DNA of 64,000 bases from Rhodospirillales bacterium. GTDB lineage: Bacteria; Pseudomonadota; Alphaproteobacteria; Rhodospirillales; Defluviicoccaceae. Numbering within the stretch: the stretch's first letter is position 1; each line of letters starts with the position of its first letter. Made by a program: the position numbers and the translations under genes. Positions 17,784-25,972 of this stretch are shown piece after piece. Below the pieces are notes generated by a model. That model was not told where the DNA came from. It saw nothing but the letters and a program-made list of their open reading frames with translations, and searched no databases. The stretch spans positions 1-64,000 of the forward strand of contig REEP01000069.1 in assembly GCA_007695045.1 (NCBI GenBank). The letters run 5' to 3'.

Positions 17784-18806
17784 TCAAGGAGGCGCGACCG
17801 TTAACACAATCTTGCCGATGTGCTGACCGGCCTCCATCATTCGGTGGGCGGCTGCCGCGTCGGCCAGAGGAACCTGCGCATGGATCGGCGGAATGATGGC
17901 CCCGGCGGCGACCAGCGGCCAGACCCGCGCCGCCAGAGCGGCCGCGATCTCCCCCTTGCGGGCCACAGGCTGGATGCGGAGAGTGGACCCGGTGAGCGTG
18001 AGCCGTTTCAACATCACCGGCATCAAATCCAGTTCCACCTTGCTGCCCTTGCGGAAGGCGATATTCACCAGCCGACCGTCCCGGGCCAGGCAGGCGATGT
18101 TGCGCGTGACATAGTCGCCGCCGACGATGTCAAGAATGACGTCGACGCCTTTGCCGCCGGTGGCTTCCTTGATGACGGCGACGAAATCCTCCCGCCGGTA
18201 ATCGATCGCGCGCGCCGCGCCCAGCTGCTCGCAGGCTTGGCACTTCTCCGGTCCGCCGGCGGTGGCGAAGACGCGGGCACCGAAGCGGCTGGCCATCTGG
18301 ATCGCCGTGGTGCCGATGCCGCCGCTGCCCCCGTGCACCAGGAAGCTCTCGCCGTCGCTTAGGTGCGCCCGCTCGAAAACGTTGGTCCACACGGTGAAGA
18401 ATGTCTCCGGCAGTGCCGCCGCCTGCACCATGTCGAGCCCGGTGGGGATGGCGAGGCACTGTACATGCGGTGCGGTACAGTATTCCGCGTAGCCGCCGCC
18501 GCTAACGAGAGCACAGACGGCATCCCCCTCCCGCCAAGTGGTCACGTCCGGCGCCACCCGGACGATGGTGCCGGCGACTTCCAGGCCCGGAATGTCCGAT
18601 GCGCCGGGTGGGGCCGGATACAGTCCTCGGCGCTGGAACAGATCGGGACCATTGATGCCGGCGGCCGCCACCCGGATCAGCACCTCGCCCGGCCCCGGTT
18701 CCGGAACCGGGCGCGTGGTCGCCCGCAACACCTCGGGACCGCCGGGGCTGGCGATCTCAACGGCGGTCATGGTCTCGGGCACGGCTTGCGATACGGCTTG
18801 TTGCAT
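17784..18806 (-). CDS. NAD(P)H quinone oxidoreductase, zinc-independent MDR family
   Basis: Medium-chain dehydrogenase/reductase of the quinone oxidoreductase (TP53I3/PIG3) type. Start ATG 18806 has GGGAGG about 8 bases upstream. Features are the groES-like part with NGPDLFQRRGLYPAP, the long middle segment VQAAALPETFFTVWTNVF, and the nucleotide-binding loop HGGSGGIGTTAIQMA. The catalytic zinc ligands of alcohol dehydrogenases are absent. Substrate is not predictable. It is a lone gene. Confidence 0.88.
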   Translation of the reverse strand: MQQAVSQAVPETMTAVEIASPGGPEVLRATTRPVPEPGPGEVLIRVAAAGINGPDLFQRRGLYPAPPGASDIPGLEVAGTIVRVAPDVTTWREGDAVCALVSGGGYAEYCTAPHVQCLAIPTGLDMVQAAALPETFFTVWTNVFERAHLSDGESFLVHGGSGGIGTTAIQMASRFGARVFATAGGPEKCQACEQLGAARAIDYRREDFVAVIKEATGGKGVDVILDIVGGDYVTRNIACLARDGRLVNIAFRKGSKVELDLMPVMLKRLTLTGSTLRIQPVARKGEIAAALAARVWPLVAAGAIIPPIHAQVPLADAAAAHRMMEAGQHIGKIVLTVAPP

Positions 18807-19049
18807 GGGATTGCCTCCCTCGTCTCGGGTGGGCCCCGGTGCGGCACGGAACGACGTGCCTTCGGCGCTTCCCTCAAGCGTCGCACTGTAGCGTCGCGGG
18901 GTGGCGGGCGTCGACCGTGCAGGCTGGCGTTGCCCGCCTCCCGGGCGATTGGGGTACAGTGTGATCGTTCGCCGGCATGATCACGCCGGCCGTGTTCATG
19001 CGGTTGGCGGCTGTCGGCACATGGCGCGAATCGGAAGGAGGCCACCTGG

Positions 19050-19232
19050 ATGGAGCCCGAAGACCTTGAACCCCGCGCGAAGAAGCCGGCGTTGAGAAAC
19101 CTCGAGATCATGTCGATCGAAGCGCTTCGTGTCTACATCGGCGAATTGGAGGCGGAGATCGCCCGCGCTCGTGCCGAGATCGCCGCCAAGGAGACCGCCC
19201 GCGACAGCGCCGCCGGCCTGTTCCGTACCTGA
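19050..19232 (+). CDS. DUF1192 family small coiled-coil protein
   Basis: A 60-residue protein of the DUF1192 family. The recognisable core is LEIMSIEALRVYIGELEAEIARARAEI, which forms a coiled coil, ending in AAGLFRT. No signal peptide. GGAAGGAGG lies upstream. I know no function. It stands in the same direction as, and about 90 bases before, the predicted promoter of the small RNA candidate. Confidence 0.82.
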   Translation: MEPEDLEPRAKKPALRNLEIMSIEALRVYIGELEAEIARARAEIAAKETARDSAAGLFRT

Positions 19233-19318
19233 GCGAACCCGGACGAGGTGGTGACAACCGAGGCTGACAACCTCGGCTCGTCGGCCTCAAAAAAGTTGTC
19301 TTCCCGGTCACAAACCGC

Positions 19319-19347
19319 TTGATGCCCCATTTGGGTCAGGCTATAAC
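19319..19347 (+). promoter_or_regulatory. Near-consensus promoter of the small RNA candidate
   Basis: TTGATG (19319-19324), a 17-base spacer and TATAAC (19342-19347) match a housekeeping promoter well. The transcription start would be about 19353-19355. No open frame with a ribosome site follows, which is why a noncoding transcript is proposed. Confidence 0.6.
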
Positions 19348-19353
19348 CATCGT

Positions 19354-19442
19354 GTCCCGCGAGCGTCCACATGAGCCGTCCGGCTCATCTTGACCTCCTC
19401 CCTATCCAACTCGAGCCGCCCTCCCCGGGCGGCTCTTTTTTT
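19354..19442 (+). ncRNA. Candidate trans-acting small RNA with CCUCCUCCC motif
   Basis: About 89 bases from the predicted start to the end of a strong terminator. Order of parts: a short single-stranded 5' end, a perfect hairpin ATGAGCC-gtcc-GGCTCAT (19371-19388), an unpaired stretch with CCTCCTCCC (19394-19402), and the terminator hairpin. The CCUCCUCCC sequence is complementary to Shine-Dalgarno sites. Small RNAs with such anti-SD motifs (for example the cuckoo/CcsR types) are known in alphaproteobacteria. In those I recall the motif in a hairpin loop, whereas here it lies between two hairpins, so this may be a different class. No coding potential was seen. Entirely predicted from sequence. 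Confidence 0.5.
19413..19442 (+). terminator. Strong Rho-independent terminator
   Basis: GAGCCGCCC (19413-19421), loop TCCCC, GGGCGGCTC (19427-19435), then seven T (19436-19442). It is 180 bases beyond the DUF1192 stop, so it more likely ends the small RNA transcript, though read-through from DUF1192 would also stop here. Confidence 0.9.
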
Positions 19443-19547
19443 CGGATCGTCGCGGCATGTCTTTGCGGCGTCCGGTGATCGGCTGCGGCACGCGTTCGCG
19501 TGCTCGTGGCTGAGGTTGTGCTTGGCCCAGTTGCACGGGGCGCGCTC

Positions 19548-20129
19548 TCAGGGCGCCGTGCCGCCGTCCCGGAACAGCCGGTAGGCTTCGCGGAAGCCGA
19601 CAAGGGCGATTTCCGCGTCCGTGGGCCGGTTGGCGTCGCCGGTGAAAGCGCGGATCACCAGTATGTCACCGGCGCTCAGGGCGGCGATGACCGCGTCCGC
19701 GTCCGCGCCTTGCCATAACACGTCCCCGGCGGCATTGGCTTCGGCACGGAACGGCCGACCGGCATCGATGCGGAGGTAGACCGGAGCGTCCGGCGCAACA
19801 TTCCCGAAGCGGTCCACCGAGATTTCCGGTGCTCCGTCGGTGCCGACGCGAATTTCCAGCAGAGCCGCCGGGTTGCCGAGGTCCCGGGGCGGGGCCTCCA
19901 TGGCGCAGGACGATGCTCCCGCGGCGGAGCCCTTCACGCAGGTCACGGTCCAGTCACCGAAGCGACCGACGGTGGCCAAGTAGTCGGCCGCAGGCACCGC
20001 CAGCGGCCCGGCAAGCCAAGCCGACAGCGACAGCAAAGCGGCCACCGAAGGCCGCAGGCCGCGCCGCCGCGCGCACCGACGTTGGCGAAAGGTTAACGGT
20101 CGCGGGCCGAGACTATAGCGCACACGCAT
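19548..20129 (-). CDS. IalB-like (invasion associated locus B) secreted protein
   Basis: Periplasmic protein of the IalB family. After a signal-peptide-like region (VAALLSLSAWLAGPLAVPAA) comes the family core: FGDWTVTC, a second Cys in SSCAMEA, and the closing GFREAYRLFRD. Two cysteines suggest a disulfide. In Bartonella the founder affects erythrocyte invasion; in free-living alphaproteobacteria the role is unknown. The only ATG is 20129, which puts about 30 Arg-rich residues before the hydrophobic part and leaves 12 bases to the divergent gene, so a downstream non-ATG start is quite possible. Confidence 0.75.
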   Translation of the reverse strand: MRVRYSLGPRPLTFRQRRCARRRGLRPSVAALLSLSAWLAGPLAVPAADYLATVGRFGDWTVTCVKGSAAGASSCAMEAPPRDLGNPAALLEIRVGTDGAPEISVDRFGNVAPDAPVYLRIDAGRPFRAEANAAGDVLWQGADADAVIAALSAGDILVIRAFTGDANRPTDAEIALVGFREAYRLFRDGGTAP

Positions 20130-20141
20130 CGAAGGCCGGTT

Positions 20142-20516
20142 ATGCCCATCACCACCCGGATCATCGCCGCCGTCACGCTGGCCGTTGCCCTGAGCTTGGC
20201 ATGCAATGTCGTCCCCGAGGTCATGGCCGCCGATCGCTACGCCCGTTCCGCCAGCCCGGCCTGGAAGGTGGGACGGCTCGACCCCGCCCTCAGCCAAGCC
20301 TGCCGGCGTCTGGACTTCAATCAGCGTACGCCCCTCAACCTCTACCTCGGCTTCATCGGGGAGGAAGGGCGGGCCACGACCGGCATCGCCCAACGGGGCT
20401 GGAACCTGCGCGATCCGCTCGGCCTCTCGGAACCCGAACTGACCTACCACTTTCGTAACGATTACACCTCCCGCTGTGCCGTCTATGTGGCTGGCCCGCC
20501 CCGCGGCGCGCGTTGA
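20142..20516 (+). CDS. Small secreted protein, unknown function
   Basis: A 124-residue product with a signal peptide (MPITTRIIAAVTLAVALSLA, cleavage likely near PEVMAADR). The mature part is about 95 residues with Cys in QACRRLDF and SRCAVYVAG that may pair. It contains LYLGFIGEEGRATTGIA and WNLRDPLG. I do not recognise a family. It is divergent from the IalB-like gene with only 12 bases between start codons, so promoters overlap the coding ends or the IalB start is misplaced. Confidence 0.65.
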   Translation: MPITTRIIAAVTLAVALSLACNVVPEVMAADRYARSASPAWKVGRLDPALSQACRRLDFNQRTPLNLYLGFIGEEGRATTGIAQRGWNLRDPLGLSEPELTYHFRNDYTSRCAVYVAGPPRGAR

Positions 20517-20537
20517 CGTCACGCCGGGAGGCCGCAA

Positions 20538-20565
20538 GGTGGCATCGGCCGGGCGCCACCGGTTT
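20538..20565 (+). terminator. Possible weak terminator between convergent genes
   Basis: GGTGGC (20538-20543) and GCCACC (20555-20560) can pair, followed by GGTTTT. The stem is short and the loop long, so this is tentative. Confidence 0.3.
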
Positions 20566-20569
20566 TGCC

Positions 20570-23014
20570 TCAGGCGCGAGCTGCGGCAGCACTCCGGCTG
20601 CCGGTGCGTGGTCCCGAAGTGGCCAGTTCGAAGGTATGGCTCTCGCCCACCGGGATTTCCTTGACCGTCCCGTTCACTCTTACCTTGACCGCGTTGCCAT
20701 GGCCGTGGGTGAGTACCTTGACGGTCAATTTGCCGTCCTGCAACAGCACCTCAAGCGGCGTTTCGCGGAATTCCATCGGCATGGCAAGGCCGTTCAGGCG
20801 GTCGGTCAGCTTCGGCTTGAACGCGATCATGTCGTCGCGCACCTCGCTGCCCAGATAGGCACGCTGCACCAGATCGAGTGTGCCGGCCATGACCCCCATG
20901 TGGATGCCCTCGCGGGTGGTCCCGCCTTGGATGTCGCCGATGTCGCTTTCCAGGGCTGTGAGGAACATGTCCCATGAGCCTTCAGGATCGATCTCGGCTT
21001 CAATGGCGGCGTGAACGATGAAGCTTAAGGTCGACCCGTGGGAGGTGCGCTTGTCGTAATACTTGATGTTGCGCTCCGCCGTATCCGCCTCATACGGGTA
21101 ACCCAACTTGTGAAACAGTCGCTGCAGCCGTTCTTCGGGAAACAAGAAGAACAGCATCAGTGTATCCGCCTGCTTGGCCAGTTTGTAGCGGTCTGGGTCG
21201 TCGCCTTCCGCCTTGAGGATGCGGTCCAGCCTTTGGATGCTGTCATAACGCGCCCGGTAAGCGTCCCAATCCAGTTCCTCCAGATCCTCGTATCCTTCGA
21301 ATTGGCTGATGATGCCGTCGCCGTGAAATGGCACGAACATCTTGTGGCTCATGTCTTCAAAGCGAGCGATGTCGTCGTCGGTGAGGCCAAGCTTGCCGGT
21401 CAGTGCCCGACGCCGCTGCTCCGGCAGTATTTCCAGAATCCGGCCCACGGTCTCGCAAATCCAGGCCACCATGACATTGGTGTAGGCATTGTTGCGCACG
21501 CCTTCTTCGTCCCGGCCGGGGTACTTTTCGTGAAACTCATCGGGGCCCATGACGCCGTGGATCTCGAACCGATCACGCTCCGGATTGAAGTGGGCGATGC
21601 TGGACCAGAATAAGGCGATCTCCAGCATCATCTCGGCACCGTGGTCCCAGAGAAAGTCCACGTCGTTGGTGGTACGGTAATATTCCCAGATGTTGTAAAA
21701 GATAGCCGCGTTGACGTGGCGCTGATTGTGGCTCAGATCCGGGTCCCATCGCCCCGATTTGGGGTTGAGGTGGACCACCTGGGTCTCCTCAGTGCCGTCG
21801 CTACCGCTTTGCCACGGATACATGGCGCCGCGATAGCCGTGCTCGCGCGCCGCATGGCGGGCCTCGTCGAGCCGGCGATAGCGATACATCAGGAGTTCCC
21901 GCGTCACCTCCGGCAGGCGGTAATTCAAGAACGGGTAGATGTAGAGTTCGTCCCAGAATACATGGCCGCGATAGGCCTCGCCGTTGAGTCCGCGCGCCGG
22001 GACGCCAGCGTCGATATCGGCGGTGCGCGGGGAACAGACCTGAAGGATGTGGTTGATATGGAAGCGCACCAGCTGCTGCACCCGCTCATCCCCGGGGATG
22101 CGCACGTCCGAGGCCGTCCACAACTGATCCCACGCCCGTTGATGGCGTTCCATTGCCGGCGCGAACTCGCTGCAGCGGGCCACTGACCGTTCGGCGTTGA
22201 TCAGCGGCTCGCTGATGGCGTTGTCCCGAGACGTGAACAAAGACACCATCTTCTCTACCCGTACCGGCGCTCCTTCCGCGATTTGGAATCCGAGGGTCTG
22301 GTGAATGTAGCCGTCGAGCTGATGCACGCCGCGATCGACCCCGATCACTTCGTTCTCGCCGTAAACTCGGGTGCGAGCTGCCTCGGCGACATAAATCCGG
22401 GATTGTCGCGTCTGCACCAGTAAAGCAATGGTGTCCGGCCCAACCGCCCGGGCCGTCACGGGATTGAGATGCTGGCTTTCCAGTTCGCGGTAGCGCGGCA
22501 CGCCCCAGTTCCGGACACGCCCGTCCAGGGCCGACAGGATTTCCAGCCGTCCGGTCCAGTTGTCGGCCGTAATCGACCATTCCAGTGCGGCCAAGTGCTG
22601 ATCGGCCATGCTGACAAAGCGGCGGCTTGCCAGCGTGGTTTCGCGGCCGGCGCGGTCGCGAAACCGCATAATACGCGTCATGACGCCGTGGCGAATGTCC
22701 AGTTCCTGCCGGTAAGTGAGAAGCTCGACGTTGTCCAGCTTGAACGGCTCGTCGTCGTCGATCCGGAACTTGAGCACCAGCCAGTTGGGCAGGTTGACAA
22801 AATCCTCGTTCACCACCGGACGTCCGGCCATGATCGTGGTCGCCCGGTTGAAGCCCCCGTGGACGTAAGTGCCGGGATAGTGGACGTCGCTCGTATCCGC
22901 CCATTCCGCTGTCGCCCGGGTGCAGAAGAACCCGTTGCCGGTGGACAGCAGCGCCTCGCGCAGGCCCTCCTCGGCCGGATCGAACTCATCGTAGGTCAGC
23001 TTCCAGGTGGACAT
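20570..23014 (-). CDS. Glycoside hydrolase family 65 protein (trehalose/maltose phosphorylase type)
   Basis: An 814-residue GH65 enzyme. Family members split alpha-glucosides such as trehalose with phosphate to give beta-glucose 1-phosphate; a few hydrolyse instead. The general acid is Glu493 in GVMGPDEFHEKY. The SHGSTLS segment near the C-terminus lies where phosphorylases bind phosphate, which favours phosphorolysis. The N-terminal part starts WKLTYDEFDPAEEGLREALLS, as in the mycobacterial Rv2006 C-terminal domain. ATG 23014 follows GAGGAG at 7 bases. It is the last gene of a HAD-otsB-GH65 operon, 77 bases behind otsB. Exact substrate is not settled by sequence. Confidence 0.88.
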   Translation of the reverse strand: MSTWKLTYDEFDPAEEGLREALLSTGNGFFCTRATAEWADTSDVHYPGTYVHGGFNRATTIMAGRPVVNEDFVNLPNWLVLKFRIDDDEPFKLDNVELLTYRQELDIRHGVMTRIMRFRDRAGRETTLASRRFVSMADQHLAALEWSITADNWTGRLEILSALDGRVRNWGVPRYRELESQHLNPVTARAVGPDTIALLVQTRQSRIYVAEAARTRVYGENEVIGVDRGVHQLDGYIHQTLGFQIAEGAPVRVEKMVSLFTSRDNAISEPLINAERSVARCSEFAPAMERHQRAWDQLWTASDVRIPGDERVQQLVRFHINHILQVCSPRTADIDAGVPARGLNGEAYRGHVFWDELYIYPFLNYRLPEVTRELLMYRYRRLDEARHAAREHGYRGAMYPWQSGSDGTEETQVVHLNPKSGRWDPDLSHNQRHVNAAIFYNIWEYYRTTNDVDFLWDHGAEMMLEIALFWSSIAHFNPERDRFEIHGVMGPDEFHEKYPGRDEEGVRNNAYTNVMVAWICETVGRILEILPEQRRRALTGKLGLTDDDIARFEDMSHKMFVPFHGDGIISQFEGYEDLEELDWDAYRARYDSIQRLDRILKAEGDDPDRYKLAKQADTLMLFFLFPEERLQRLFHKLGYPYEADTAERNIKYYDKRTSHGSTLSFIVHAAIEAEIDPEGSWDMFLTALESDIGDIQGGTTREGIHMGVMAGTLDLVQRAYLGSEVRDDMIAFKPKLTDRLNGLAMPMEFRETPLEVLLQDGKLTVKVLTHGHGNAVKVRVNGTVKEIPVGESHTFELATSGPRTGSRSAAAARA

Positions 23015-23091
23015 GGCGTCTCCTCTCTTGACATTTTCGTTGCTGCGATCCGCCGCAGGCGATGGTCTCCTTCAGAGGCTATGGCGAGGCA

Positions 23092-23907
23092 CTAACGGGC
23101 GAGAGAGTCGAGGAACGTCGCCACCTCTTCGACCGTGCCGAGGATAAAGTCGGCGGCGGTGGCCCGCTCGCCCACTTCCGGGTCGTCGGCCCGGCCGACG
23201 AAGATGCCGAGCCCCCGCCCCTCCAGGGCACGAAACGCGTCCTCGTCCGTGACATCATCCCCGACGTAAATCGGGATGACATCATCTCCGTTGAGATCCA
23301 GCGCCTCAAGGAGATAAAGCACGGCCTTGCCCTTGTGCCAGTCGATCTTAGGCTGAATTTCATAGACCATCTTGCCCGGCGTCATCTTGAGCTTGTCGGG
23401 ATGCGCCGCCAATATTTCATCCACCACTGCCTTGATTTTTTGTCGCTCTCCTTCGGAGACGAGGCGGTAATGGGCCGCCACCGATGCCTTCTTGGGCTCC
23501 ACCAGGGCCCCCTCAATCGGATCCATCACGTCGTGCAGGCGAGCCTTGACCTGTTCCAGAAGCTCCTGGAACGCACCGTCACCAGCCTCGTGTTCGATGG
23601 TGCCGGCATCGGGGCTCCAGATGTCAAAGCCATGGCTGCCGGCAACGATCAGGTTGTCGAGCCCCATCAGTTCCTGGACCACCGGACGATCGCGCCCGCT
23701 GACGACGCAGACCGGGCAACGGCTGGCCAGGCTGCGAACGGACTCCCGCATGTCTTCGGAAATGACGGCGTCTTCCGGACGCTCAACGATGGGCGTGAGT
23801 GTGCCGTCATAATCCAGGAACACGGCCGGACGCTTGCCGGCCAAGCGCTTTTCCACTTCTTCGCCATGGGTCAAGGCATGCGGCAGGTCGCCGATTTGTC
23901 GGGCCAT
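23092..23907 (-). CDS. otsB: Trehalose-6-phosphate phosphatase
   Basis: HAD-superfamily phosphatase that converts trehalose 6-phosphate to trehalose. Motif I is FLDYDGTLTPI, motif II is VVSGRDR, motif III includes the Lys of KGKAVLYLL, and motif IV is GDDVTDEDAF; the segment VGDDVTDEDAFRAL is specific for OtsB. Length 271 is normal. It lies between a HAD mutase (48 bases upstream) and the GH65 gene. No trehalose 6-phosphate synthase (otsA) is in the window, so the source of its substrate is not visible. Confidence 0.93.
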   Translation of the reverse strand: MARQIGDLPHALTHGEEVEKRLAGKRPAVFLDYDGTLTPIVERPEDAVISEDMRESVRSLASRCPVCVVSGRDRPVVQELMGLDNLIVAGSHGFDIWSPDAGTIEHEAGDGAFQELLEQVKARLHDVMDPIEGALVEPKKASVAAHYRLVSEGERQKIKAVVDEILAAHPDKLKMTPGKMVYEIQPKIDWHKGKAVLYLLEALDLNGDDVIPIYVGDDVTDEDAFRALEGRGLGIFVGRADDPEVGERATAADFILGTVEEVATFLDSLAR

Positions 23908-23954
23908 TCTCGTTTTCCCCCTTCAATGATCGGTTCAGGAGCGATTTGCGACGC

Positions 23955-24716
23955 TCATCTCAGCCGGAGTTCACCGAGATCGGCGACGACGATGTCGGCA
24001 CCGTTCTTGCGAAGCGCCTCCGGGTCATCGTGACGGGCCACGCCGATAACCAAGCCGAAACCACCGGCCCGACCGGCCTGCACCCCGGAAATCGCGTCCT
24101 CGAACACCACGGACCGGTCCGGCGTGGCCCCGAGCATCTTGGCCGCCACCTCGTAGGTGTGCGGGTCGGGCTTGCCGGCAAGATTTTTCTCCGCCGCGAC
24201 GTTGCCGTCCACCTTGGCCTCGAACAGACCGGTAAGGCCCGCCACCTCGAGAACGGTATCGCAGTTCTTGCTCGAGGTGACCACGGCGATCCGCTTTTTC
24301 TTGGCCTTGAGCTTGCGGATCAGCTCTACCGACGTCTGAAAAACTTCTGCGCCCTGCTCCTTGAGCACATCGTTGAACATGGCGTTCTTGCGGTTGCCGA
24401 GACCGCACACAGTCTCCTTGTCCGGCGCATCCGACGGATCGCCCCGTTCCAGCACGATCCCGCGGGAGCGAAGGAAGCTGTCCACACCCTCGTAACGCGG
24501 CCTGCCATCGACGTAGCGGAAGTAATCCGGATCGACCTCGAACGGTTCGAACGGCGCGTCCTCGCGCTCCGCATACGTCTTCAGGAACGCATCGAACATC
24601 TTCTTCCAGGCGGTGGCGTGGACGCTGGCGGTATCGGTGATGATGCCGTCCAGGTCGAACAGCCACGCGTCGTAGGCATCGGCGTCGATCTCGATGGTAT
24701 CCAAGGTGGTAGTCAT
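23955..24716 (-). CDS. HAD hydrolase, beta-phosphoglucomutase type
   Basis: A 253-residue HAD protein of the beta-phosphoglucomutase subgroup, which would interconvert beta-glucose 1-phosphate and glucose 6-phosphate. Motif I is FDLDGIITDTA, with the two catalytic Asp; motif II is VVTSSKN; motif IV is VVFEDAISGVQAG. ATG 24716 was chosen because GGGAGGGG lies about 8 bases upstream; a longer frame to 24782 would include that site. First gene of the HAD-otsB-GH65 operon, and the product could consume the sugar phosphate released by the GH65 enzyme. Confidence 0.88.
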   Translation of the reverse strand: MTTTLDTIEIDADAYDAWLFDLDGIITDTASVHATAWKKMFDAFLKTYAEREDAPFEPFEVDPDYFRYVDGRPRYEGVDSFLRSRGIVLERGDPSDAPDKETVCGLGNRKNAMFNDVLKEQGAEVFQTSVELIRKLKAKKKRIAVVTSSKNCDTVLEVAGLTGLFEAKVDGNVAAEKNLAGKPDPHTYEVAAKMLGATPDRSVVFEDAISGVQAGRAGGFGLVIGVARHDDPEALRKNGADIVVADLGELRLR

Positions 24717-24946
24717 GGATAGCCCCTCCCTAAAGGTGGTTTCGAGGGGGCCGGACGACACCAAAAGGAAAAGCGCCGTCAACGCCTGTGGGGAAACGTC
24801 GGAAGCCCCCAGGAGGCTGTTTCAGGTTCCGGTTTCAGCGAGCATTATATACCGTGGTCGGCGGTTGGCCACCCCTTGCACCGCGGAAAATCGCCCCGGC
24901 CGGCCGGGCCGCCGGCGCGGACGCGATACTTGGTCCGGCGCGCGGC

Positions 24947-25549
24947 TCAGGGCTCCGTGCCGGCAAGCCGCTGCACCAGCGGCACGATCGTCTCCCCGAC
25001 ATCGCTGGCGTCCAGGGCACCGGCATGGATGTGGCGGATGATTCCTGCCCGGTCCACCACCATCGTCTGCGGCAAACCGAACAGGCCGATTGCCTCGGCA
25101 ACGCTGCCATCGGCATCGAATCCAACCTGAAGATACGGGTCGCCGTGACGGTCCAGCCACCTCAACGCCGCCGGTTGTGTATCCTGATAATTGATGCCGT
25201 AAACAGGGATGCCGTCGACGGCGAGCGCCATCAGGTGCGGATGTTCCTCCAGACATGGGGGGCACCACGAGGCGAACACGTTGATGACGACGACTTGCCC
25301 CGCCAAGTCATCCGAGTACAGGCCAAGCCCACCGTCTTCAAGCGGCGGCAATGCGAACGGCGGCAGCGGCTGGCCGATCGGCATCAGCATCATGTCCCAG
25401 GGATCGAGCGCAGCCGCGGTGCGAACGTCCATCTCCGGCAGCAACGATCCGCCGATCATCGCAACTCCCGCTACCAAGACCAGTAGCAGGCCCGTCCTCA
25501 TGAGTCGGGTAAGGGCGCGCATCCGATAGACTGTGCACTCTCGTTCCAT
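24947..25549 (-). CDS. Membrane-anchored thioredoxin, CcmG/DsbE type
   Basis: Periplasmic thiol reductase of the CcmG/TlpA family. An N-terminal signal anchor (TGLLLVLVAGVAMIGG) is followed by a thioredoxin fold with WCPPC in VFASWCPPCLEEHP, then YGINYQDTQPAALRWL, which is characteristic of CcmG, and the cis-Pro loop GLPQTMVVD. In cytochrome c maturation CcmG reduces apocytochrome or CcmH; here no ccm genes are nearby, so the true job is open. Start is uncertain: ATG 25549, 25522 or 25501 all give an anchor; none has a clean ribosome site. Confidence 0.85.
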   Translation of the reverse strand: MERECTVYRMRALTRLMRTGLLLVLVAGVAMIGGSLLPEMDVRTAAALDPWDMMLMPIGQPLPPFALPPLEDGGLGLYSDDLAGQVVVINVFASWCPPCLEEHPHLMALAVDGIPVYGINYQDTQPAALRWLDRHGDPYLQVGFDADGSVAEAIGLFGLPQTMVVDRAGIIRHIHAGALDASDVGETIVPLVQRLAGTEP

Positions 25550-25572
25550 GGGGGCATCACCGCGTGGGGGCA

Positions 25573-25938
25573 TCACCGAAGGACATCCAGCACCGCTTCC
25601 GGCGGCCGGCCGATCCGGGCGCGACCGGCGCAAACCACGATCGGACGTTCGATGACGATTGGATTGGCCACCATGCCGGCGATCAGCGCCGCATCATCCA
25701 GGGCTGGATCATCCAGTCCCGCCGCAGCCGCTTCCTTGGCCCGGAGCAGTTGCCGTGGCGAGAGCGCCAGCATGGCCAGAATGTCGGCCAGGGTTTCGGC
25801 CGATGGCGGCTCCTTCAGGTACTCGATCACTTGGGGCCGGATACCGTGGCTTTGCAGCAGGGCCAGCGCGGCGCGGGACTTGCTGCATCGCGGATTGTGA
25901 TAAAGGACCACTTCCGACTGACCACCAGTCATCGGCAC
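25573..25938 (-). CDS. ArsC-family (glutaredoxin-type) reductase
   Basis: A 121-residue member of the ArsC/Spx thioredoxin-fold family. The catalytic Cys is in YHNPRCSKSR, the motif of glutaredoxin-dependent arsenate reductases, followed by VIEYLKEPPS and the IVIERPIVV strand with conserved Arg. No arsenic operon (arsR, arsB) is nearby, so arsenate reduction is only the default call. Start is GTG 25938 or ATG 25932; AGGA lies just upstream of both. Confidence 0.87.
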   Translation of the reverse strand: MPMTGGQSEVVLYHNPRCSKSRAALALLQSHGIRPQVIEYLKEPPSAETLADILAMLALSPRQLLRAKEAAAAGLDDPALDDAALIAGMVANPIVIERPIVVCAGRARIGRPPEAVLDVLR

Positions 25939-25972
25939 GAATTCCTCACGAGGCGCGCACGTGCGACCGCCT

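Larger units (their letters stand above)
19233..19547. other. 315-base gap holding a candidate small RNA unit
   Basis: The gap lies between the DUF1192 gene and the convergent IalB-like gene. It holds an inverted repeat CCGAGG/CCTCGG (19258-19276), then a predicted promoter, a hairpin, an anti-Shine-Dalgarno motif and a strong terminator, listed separately. After the terminator (19443-19547) nothing was recognised. Confidence 0.7.
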
